A DNA stretch of 64,000 bases from FLUQ01 sp031550605 (GTDB taxonomy: Bacteria; Desulfobacterota; Desulfovibrionia; Desulfovibrionales; Desulfovibrionaceae), in assembly GCA_031550605.1 (NCBI GenBank), contig JAVBOK010000018.1:28598-92597 (forward strand), in the 5' to 3' direction. Below the pieces are notes generated by a model, which saw only the letters and a list, made by a program, of their open reading frames with translations, was not told the origin of the DNA and searched no databases. The position numbers and the translations under genes were made by a program. This document shows, in pieces, positions 59,048 through 64,000 of this stretch (the first letter of the stretch is position 1; every line of letters begins with the position of its first letter).

Positions 59048-60228
59048 TCAGCGCGTCAGAAAAAGAAGCTGTAACCGGCCTGTGCAGCAAACTGATACAA
59101 CAACCCAGCCTGTCCGGCGAAGAGGACAAGGTCGTGGCCGTGCTTCTCGGATACATGCAGGCCAACGGCTTTGACGATGTGCACGTGGACCGTTACGGCA
59201 GCATTACCGGCGTCATCAGGGGCAAACGGCCCGGCCCGAAAATTCTGTATGACGGCCACATCGACACCGTGCCCGTGCCTGATCCTTCCGCCTGGAAACA
59301 GAACCCCTTCGGGGGCGAGACGATCGGCGGCCGCATCTACGGCCGCGGCGCTTCGGACATGAAAGGCGCGGTTGCGGCCATGGTCGTGGCCGCGGCCAAG
59401 GTCGCCAGGGAAACCGGCAAGGATTTCGGGGGCGAAATCCTGGTTGCCGGCGTGGTCCACGAAGAATGTTTCGAAGGCATTGCCTCGCGCGAAATCTCCG
59501 CGCGCACGAATCCCGACATCGTGGTCATCGGCGAAGCTTCGGAAATGAACCTGAAAATCGGCCAGCGCGGCCGGGCGGAGATCACCGTCGAAACCTTCGG
59601 CGTACCCGCGCATTCGGCCAACCCGCACAAGGGCGTCAACGCCGTTCTGTCCATGATGCGGCTGGCCCGGGCCATCGACGAGCTGCCCGTGAACGAGCAC
59701 CCCGTTCTGGGCAAGGGCGTGTCCGTGCTGACGGACATCATTTCCACGCCCTATCCCGGCGCTTCCGTGGTGCCCAGCCATTGCCGCGCCACCTATGACC
59801 GGCGCCTGCTGGTCGGCGAAACCATGGACTCGGTTCTGGCCCCCTACACCGAAACCGTCGAACGCCTGGCCAAGGCCGATCCCACGTTCAAAGCCAGGGC
59901 CGCCTACGCCAAAGGCAGGGAAAAATGCCACCCCGGCGGATTCATCGAAGGCGAGCGCTTTTTCCCCGGCTGGGTTTTCGACGAAAAGGAAGACTTCATC
60001 CAGAAAGCGCTGGCCGGCCTGCGTTCCGCCGGGCTGAACCCCGCCATTTCCCATTATTCCTTCTGCACCAACGGCAGCCACTATGCCGGCGAAAAGGGCA
60101 TCCGGACCATCGGGTTCGGGCCGTCGCTGGAAACGCTGGCCCACACCATTGATGAATATATCGAAGCGGCGCAGCTGTATCTGGCCGTCGAAGGATACGC
60201 CGCCATCAGCAGGGCGCTTTTGGCCTAA
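59044..60228 (+). CDS. M20-family metallohydrolase, YgeY-like
   Basis: A 394-residue zinc hydrolase that overlaps the dpaL stop by four bases (ATGA). Metal ligands appear in YDGHIDTVPVPD, GRGASDMKGAVAAM, VVHEECFEG (Glu-Glu) and NGSHYAGEKG. A dimerisation domain lies in the middle (about 180-290). Relatives include YgeY, found beside ygeX in other bacteria, and peptidases or deacylases acting on N-acyl or dipeptide substrates. Its likely job here is to release diaminopropionate or another amino acid for DpaL. The exact substrate is unknown. Confidence 0.9.
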   Translation: MISASEKEAVTGLCSKLIQQPSLSGEEDKVVAVLLGYMQANGFDDVHVDRYGSITGVIRGKRPGPKILYDGHIDTVPVPDPSAWKQNPFGGETIGGRIYGRGASDMKGAVAAMVVAAAKVARETGKDFGGEILVAGVVHEECFEGIASREISARTNPDIVVIGEASEMNLKIGQRGRAEITVETFGVPAHSANPHKGVNAVLSMMRLARAIDELPVNEHPVLGKGVSVLTDIISTPYPGASVVPSHCRATYDRRLLVGETMDSVLAPYTETVERLAKADPTFKARAAYAKGREKCHPGGFIEGERFFPGWVFDEKEDFIQKALAGLRSAGLNPAISHYSFCTNGSHYAGEKGIRTIGFGPSLETLAHTIDEYIEAAQLYLAVEGYAAISRALLA

Positions 60229-60270
60229 GCGTTTCCACAACATTATCCGCATCCGCATCAGGAGAGGGAC

Positions 60271-61767
60271 ATGCACGCAACATTTTACATAATCGTGGCT
60301 TACATGGCGACCATGATCGCCATCGCCCTGTACGTGTCGTTTCGTAAAGTCAAAAGTTCGGAAGATTTCCACCTGGCCGGCCGCTCCCTCGGTCCCCTGA
60401 TGATGGCCGGAACCCTGGCCGCGGCGGAAATCGGCGGCGGCAGCACCATCGGCGTGGCTGCCCGCGCGTATGGCGACTGGGGCTTTTCCGCCGGATGGTA
60501 CGTGGTCTGCGCGGGCATCGGCATTTTTCTGGTCTCCTTTGTGGCCCCCTTCCTGCGCAGATCCATGGCCACGACAGTTCCCGAAATCCTGGCCCGCCGC
60601 TACGGCACCCCGTCCCATGTCATCACGACCCTGCTCTCGCTGGGCACGCTGTTCGTGGCCACGGCCGCGCAGGTGAAAGCCACCAGTTCCATCATTCAAA
60701 CCGTGTCCGGCGCCGACTTCATGACGGTGACCATCATGGTGGCCATCGTGGTCACCCTGTACACCATGATGGGCGGCCTGGTGTCCGTGGCCTTCACGGA
60801 TATCGTGCACATTCTGTTCATTACCGTGGGAATGGCCATCGCCATGCCCATCATCCTGTCCGGAGCGGGCGGCTGGGAAACGGTCAGCGCCAACATCGCG
60901 GCCAAGGCTCCGGCCAAACTCGGCCTGACCCTGGTCGGCTGGAAAACGATCGTGGGCCTTATCCTCATGTACTTCATGACCTTTTCCACCGGCCAGGAAG
61001 CCGTGCAGCGCTATTTCGCGGCGCGCGACATCAAGACCGCGCGCCTCGGCTCCTTCCTCTGTTCGCTGCTGATGGCCTGCTACGGCTTCATTCCGGCCGT
61101 CATCGGCCTGTGCGCCCTGGCCCACTTTGACGGCATCAACCCCAACCAGGCCATGCCCATGGCGGCCATGAAATTCGCGCCCATGATGATCGCGGGCCTG
61201 GTAATGGCCTCCGTGGTCGCGGCCACCATGTCCAGCGCCTCAGGCAACCTTATCGGTTCCTGCACGCTGTTCACCAAGGATATCTACCAGCGCTACGTGA
61301 ACCCCAACGCCAGCGACCGCCAGATCGTGCTGGTTTCCAAGGGCGTCATTGTGGTCATGGGGATCGCCAGCCTGTGGATCGCCCTTGACGAATCCATCGG
61401 CATCATCCCGCTGCTGGTCTTCGGTTTCACCATGCGCAGCGCCGGTCCTTTCGCCGCCTTCCTGTTCGGCTTCATCTACAAGAACGCCACCAAAAACGGC
61501 GGCCTCGCGGCCGTGGTCTTCGGCTCCATCGCGGCCGGGTACTGGCAGTACATGAAGGAACCGTACGGCGTCATGTCCCTGGTTTTCGGCTCCGTGGTCA
61601 GCACCATCGCCTTCTTCGCGGTATCCAAAATTGAGCGCTCCATGGGCGTGCCCCCGGCTCCCCCGGCCATCACCGCGGAACACGAAGAAGCCAACCGCCT
61701 GTCCGAACTGCGCGGAGCCCGGGCCCACGGCGCGGCGGCAAAGCCCGCCCTCTCTTCCCACGACTAG
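60271..61767 (+). CDS. Sodium:solute symporter (SSS family)
   Basis: A 498-residue membrane protein starting after GGAGAGG. It has about 13 helices, with the family segments SFRKVKSSEDFHLAGRSLG, TLAAAEIGGGSTIGVAARAY and FSTGQEAVQRYFAARD. It imports a solute with sodium. By position in the operon it should import the substrate of the hydrolases, an N-acyl amino acid or a small peptide. The last 35 residues form a hydrophilic tail. Proline or pantothenate specificity was considered but cannot be supported. Confidence 0.9.
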   Translation: MHATFYIIVAYMATMIAIALYVSFRKVKSSEDFHLAGRSLGPLMMAGTLAAAEIGGGSTIGVAARAYGDWGFSAGWYVVCAGIGIFLVSFVAPFLRRSMATTVPEILARRYGTPSHVITTLLSLGTLFVATAAQVKATSSIIQTVSGADFMTVTIMVAIVVTLYTMMGGLVSVAFTDIVHILFITVGMAIAMPIILSGAGGWETVSANIAAKAPAKLGLTLVGWKTIVGLILMYFMTFSTGQEAVQRYFAARDIKTARLGSFLCSLLMACYGFIPAVIGLCALAHFDGINPNQAMPMAAMKFAPMMIAGLVMASVVAATMSSASGNLIGSCTLFTKDIYQRYVNPNASDRQIVLVSKGVIVVMGIASLWIALDESIGIIPLLVFGFTMRSAGPFAAFLFGFIYKNATKNGGLAAVVFGSIAAGYWQYMKEPYGVMSLVFGSVVSTIAFFAVSKIERSMGVPPAPPAITAEHEEANRLSELRGARAHGAAAKPALSSHD

Positions 61768-61775
61768 CCTTCCGC

Positions 61776-61811
61776 GTCCGCCGGCGTCCGCTCACGCGGG
61801 CGCCGGCGGAC
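61776..61811 (+). other. Intercistronic hairpin between symporter and deacylase genes
   Basis: GTCCGCCGGCG and CGCCGGCGGAC form a perfect 11-bp stem, 8 bases after the symporter stop, without a T-run. It could protect or separate parts of the polycistronic mRNA, or lower expression of the last gene. Confidence 0.55.
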
Positions 61812-61830
61812 ATCCCCACAAGGAGTTTCC

Positions 61831-63420
61831 ATGCGCGTACTCATTCAAAACGGCCAGATCATAGACGGCAGCGGATCCGCCCCCCAGCCGGGCAACGTGG
61901 TGATCGAAAACGGCGTCATCAGCGGCGTGGGCAACGTCTTCACCTCCGATTGCGACACGGTGCTGGACGCGGCCGGCAAGGTGATCTGCCCCGGCTTTAT
62001 CGATACCCACAGCCATTCGGACCTGCTGGTATTCAAGGAACCCCAGTTGAAGGCCAAGGCCATGCAGGGCGTCACCACGGAATTTCTGGGCCAGGACGGC
62101 ATATCCATGGCCCCGCTGCCGAAAAAGTTCATCAGCCCCTGGCGCAAGAACCTGGCCGGCCTGGACGGCGACATCGAAGATTTTGACTGGGAATTCGAAA
62201 CCACGGACAACTACCTGAAGCTGCTGGAAAAGAACAAATCCGCCACCAACCTCTGCTACCTGGTGCCCCACGGCAACGTGCGCATGGAGGGCATGGGCCT
62301 GGACAGCGGTTTCGCGGGAAGCGCGGATATGGCGAAAATGCGCGCCATTCTGGACCGCGAACTGGCCTCCGGCGGCTACGGCTTTTCCACGGGCCTGATC
62401 TATATGCCCTGCGCCTATTCCGACACCCGCGAGGTGACGGAACTGTGCGCGGTGGCCGCCAGACGCGACGTGCCTTTCGTCATCCACCAGCGCAGCGAGG
62501 CGGACAGCATTCTCGACTCCATGCGCGAAGTGATCGGCATCGGCCGCGATTCCGGGGTCAGGGTCCACTTCTCGCACTTCAAGATCTGCGGCAAGAACAA
62601 CGCCGACAAATTCGAAGCCGTGCTGAGCCTGCTGGATACGGCCAGATCCGAAGGCATCCGGGTGTCTTTCGACCAGTACCCCTATGTGGCCGGCAGCACC
62701 ATGCTGGGCGTCATCCTGCCGCCCTGGGCGCACGACGGCGGCACGGACAAGCTTCTGGCCCGCCTGGCCGATCCCGAAGCCAGAAAACGCATGATCCGCG
62801 ACATCTGGAACGGCATCCAGGGCTGGGACAACTTCGTGGCTTTCGCCGGCCTGGACGGAATTTTCGTCACCGACGTCAAAACCGAAAAAAACCTCGACGC
62901 GCTGGGAAAAAACCTGGTCCAACTGGGCGAGATGCGCGGCAAGGATCCGCTGGAAGCGACCTTTGACCTGCTGTACCAGGAAGACAACGCCGTCGGGATG
63001 GTGGACTTCTACGGGCTGGAGGAGCACGTCAAGGCCTTTATCGGCCGGCCGGAAATGAATGTCTGCACCGACGGCCTGCTGGGCGGCAAGCCGCACCCAC
63101 GCGTGTTCGGCGCCTTCCCCCGGGTTCTGGGCAAATACGTGCGCGAGGAAAAAGTCATCCCCCTGCAGGAAGCCGTGCGCAAAATGACTTCCCGCCCGGC
63201 GGAAGTGTTCGGCCTGAAGGACCGCGGCCTGCTGAGACCCGGTTACGCCGGCGACGTGGTGGTTTTTGACCCGGCCACGATCATTGACAAGGGCACCTAC
63301 GAAGATCCCCGCCAGCATCCCGAAGGCATCATCCACGTGCTGGTCAACGGCGTTCCCGTGGTGGCCGACGGCTCGCACAACCCCGCCGCCCTGCCGGGCA
63401 GGGTGCTGCGCAGACGTTGA
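61831..63420 (+). CDS. N-acyl-D-amino-acid deacylase (D-aminoacylase) family amidohydrolase
   Basis: A 529-residue amidohydrolase starting after AAGGAG. It has ICPGFIDTHSHSDLLV (metal-binding HxH, about 58), the segment FLGQDGISMAP, VHFSHFKICGKNN, and the end GYAGDVVVFDP. These are features of D-aminoacylases, which release D-amino acids from N-acyl-D-amino acids. It is the last gene of the dpaL operon. With the M20 hydrolase it would let the cell open more than one kind of amide bond in the imported compound. Confidence 0.9.
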   Translation: MRVLIQNGQIIDGSGSAPQPGNVVIENGVISGVGNVFTSDCDTVLDAAGKVICPGFIDTHSHSDLLVFKEPQLKAKAMQGVTTEFLGQDGISMAPLPKKFISPWRKNLAGLDGDIEDFDWEFETTDNYLKLLEKNKSATNLCYLVPHGNVRMEGMGLDSGFAGSADMAKMRAILDRELASGGYGFSTGLIYMPCAYSDTREVTELCAVAARRDVPFVIHQRSEADSILDSMREVIGIGRDSGVRVHFSHFKICGKNNADKFEAVLSLLDTARSEGIRVSFDQYPYVAGSTMLGVILPPWAHDGGTDKLLARLADPEARKRMIRDIWNGIQGWDNFVAFAGLDGIFVTDVKTEKNLDALGKNLVQLGEMRGKDPLEATFDLLYQEDNAVGMVDFYGLEEHVKAFIGRPEMNVCTDGLLGGKPHPRVFGAFPRVLGKYVREEKVIPLQEAVRKMTSRPAEVFGLKDRGLLRPGYAGDVVVFDPATIIDKGTYEDPRQHPEGIIHVLVNGVPVVADGSHNPAALPGRVLRRR

Positions 63421-63520
63421 AACCCGCAGCGGGAACAATAACGGGGGCGCCAGCCAGCCGGAAGCGGATCCGCCCTGCCCCCCGCACGCGGCATCCGCTT
63501 TGCCGATAACCCGCTTCGCC

Positions 63521-63727
63521 CAGACGCTCCCCGTCCGCACCCGCGGCCGGGGAGCGTCTGATCGACGGCAAACCCCGTGAAGCAGGGCTTTGCAAAGGCA
63601 CGCCCGCACGGCGCTTTCCCGCGGCAATGAATGCCGCCGGCGCCTGCGGGGCGGGTAGTTGCCAAAGAAGACTTTGGCAACTACCAGACGCTCCCCGTCC
63701 GCACCCGCGGCCGGGGAGCGTCTTTTT
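63521..63727 (+). repeat. Family B repeat between duplicated terminator hairpins
   Basis: Two identical hairpins (AGACGCTCCCCGTCCGCACC... to its complement) lie at 63521-63559 and 63685-63723. Between them is a family B element in inverse orientation (GGCAATGAATGCCGCC at 63624) with the arm TTGCCAAAGAAGACTTTGGC. The gap 63421-63945 holds this repeat, the terminator, a sigma-54 promoter and an operator-like repeat, but no complete gene. Confidence 0.7.
63686..63727 (+). terminator. Rho-independent terminator of the dpaL operon
   Basis: AGACGCTCCCCG and CGGGGAGCGTCT form a 12-bp stem followed by TTTTT. The first copy at 63522-63559 has the same stem but lacks the T-run. Confidence 0.85.
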
Positions 63728-63739
63728 TGGCAACACTGT

Positions 63740-63772
63740 AGTGTGTAAATACACATAGTGTATTTATTCACT
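63740..63772 (+). promoter_or_regulatory. 33-bp inverted repeat upstream of the last gene
   Basis: AGTGTGTAAATACAC, three bases, then GTGTATTTATTCACT. Thirteen of 15 positions are complementary. It lies about 100 bases upstream of a sigma-54 promoter, so it is a likely enhancer-binding site. The sequence is different from the TTTGATAA sites at 57625-57674. Confidence 0.6.
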
Positions 63773-63870
63773 TCATTTCTTTTGCCCGCAAAACAGGCTC
63801 CCTCGCGCCATACCCTCTGGAACATCTAGGAAGACAAGAGTTTTTCGCTGTATCCATTCCAGACGCGGCC

Positions 63871-63887
63871 TTGGCCTGCCGTTTGCA
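63871..63887 (+). promoter_or_regulatory. Sigma-54 promoter of the last (partial) gene
   Basis: TTGGCCTGCCGTTTGCA matches TTGGCACG-N4-TTGCA, with GG and GC separated by the required 10 bases. Transcription should start near 63898, about 48 bases before the ATG. Confidence 0.8.
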
Positions 63888-63945
63888 GACAAAGAGCGCA
63901 CTGTCACCACAACCGTCCGCAGCCGCGGCACTTTTGGAGGACTTC

Positions 63946-64000
63946 ATGGAATTGAGCGAAAAAACCAGCATCACCGTCGCGCCCACCGGGGCCTGGCCGT
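63946..64000 (+). CDS. Partial gene; start resembles a BKACE (3-keto-5-aminohexanoate cleavage) family protein
   Basis: The ATG follows TGGAGG by five bases, and the frame is open to the right edge (18 residues visible). The sequence TSITVAPTGAWP is very like the first beta-strand of beta-keto acid cleavage enzymes, which split beta-keto acids with acetyl-CoA. With so little sequence the call is provisional. It has its own sigma-54 promoter and lies downstream of the dpaL operon, so it probably opens a second, related catabolic operon. Confidence 0.5.
   Translation, partial: MELSEKTSITVAPTGAWP

Noticed and set aside
59056..61125. A 689-codon open frame on the minus strand
   Set aside because: It lies opposite well-supported genes, is made of His/Gly/Arg-rich shadow sequence, and has no ribosome-binding site or family motif.
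63521..63727. CRISPR array
   Set aside because: There are only two copies of a hairpin with a mobile-type repeat between. No regular spacers and no cas genes are present.
1..64000. tRNA, rRNA or riboswitch genes
   Set aside because: Intergenic regions were read for T-loop-like and conserved rRNA sequences. None was convincing, though a covariance search would be needed to exclude small RNAs.

Overview
The window looks like a chromosome segment of a GC-rich Desulfovibrio-type sulfate reducer (Desulfovibrionaceae). The evidence is a Desulfovibrio-style homotrimeric porin, a cytochrome c553 next to a heme-copper oxidase operon, a selenocysteine-containing periplasmic formate dehydrogenase, a bacterioferritin of the Desulfovibrio type, a Csd4-like cell-shape peptidase that fits a vibrioid cell, and a flagellar sigma-28 promoter. 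I see no rRNA, tRNA, CRISPR array, prophage or complete insertion sequence. Intergenic space is instead rich in small palindromic repeats.

Layout. 1-973 is the porin (partial). 1345-7619 is a terminal-oxidase operon: cytochrome c553, SCO/SenC, subunits I, III, IV and II, a CtaB-like prenyltransferase and a small membrane protein. 7969-13102 holds a periplasmic metallo-beta-lactamase-fold protein, a two-gene 2-oxoacid:ferredoxin oxidoreductase, a YjbR-like protein and a ferredoxin-nitroreductase. 13161-16185 holds two transporters, an HxlR regulator and a DHWC cupin. 16350-21970 is the formate dehydrogenase locus, with fdhAB transcribed leftward and fdhE-fdhD rightward. 22267-25623 has an MFS transporter, a transporter remnant, a double-GNAT protein, a tiny ORF and a nuclease. 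25864-29084 has CheV, thioredoxin reductase and a sigma-28-driven YjfB-like protein. 29510-34455 has two CPA2 antiporters around a UDP-glucuronate decarboxylase. 34570-41369 is a leftward block: CoA-disulfide reductase with rhodanese, TatD, a glycosyltransferase, recR, ybaB and dnaX. 41523-55647 is a mixed housekeeping region: Csd4-like peptidase, bacterioferritin, methyltransferase, HAD phosphatase, MltA, thioesterase, amidohydrolase, cupin, RecD2, an NlpC/P60 lipoprotein and MtaB.

The most interesting block is 55758-63420. A sigma-54 activator with a cysteine-rich N-terminus precedes diaminopropionate ammonia-lyase, an M20 hydrolase, a sodium:solute symporter and an N-acyl-D-amino-acid deacylase. 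A near-consensus -24/-12 promoter and a paired TTTGATAA upstream site precede the lyase. Together these look like an inducible uptake and degradation pathway for an N-acylated, possibly D-configured or diaminopropionate-containing amino acid or peptide. A second sigma-54 promoter, with its own 33-bp inverted repeat, drives the last (partial) gene, which resembles a beta-keto acid cleavage enzyme.

The second notable theme is the repeats. One family sits beside terminator hairpins and is twice flanked by duplicated copies of the hairpin. Another forms a roughly 126-nt palindrome in divergent promoter regions. A 175-bp MITE-like element supplies the stop codon of recD2. Start sites were chosen from ribosome-binding sites and family lengths. 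Functions are assigned from recognised motifs only, because no database search was possible.
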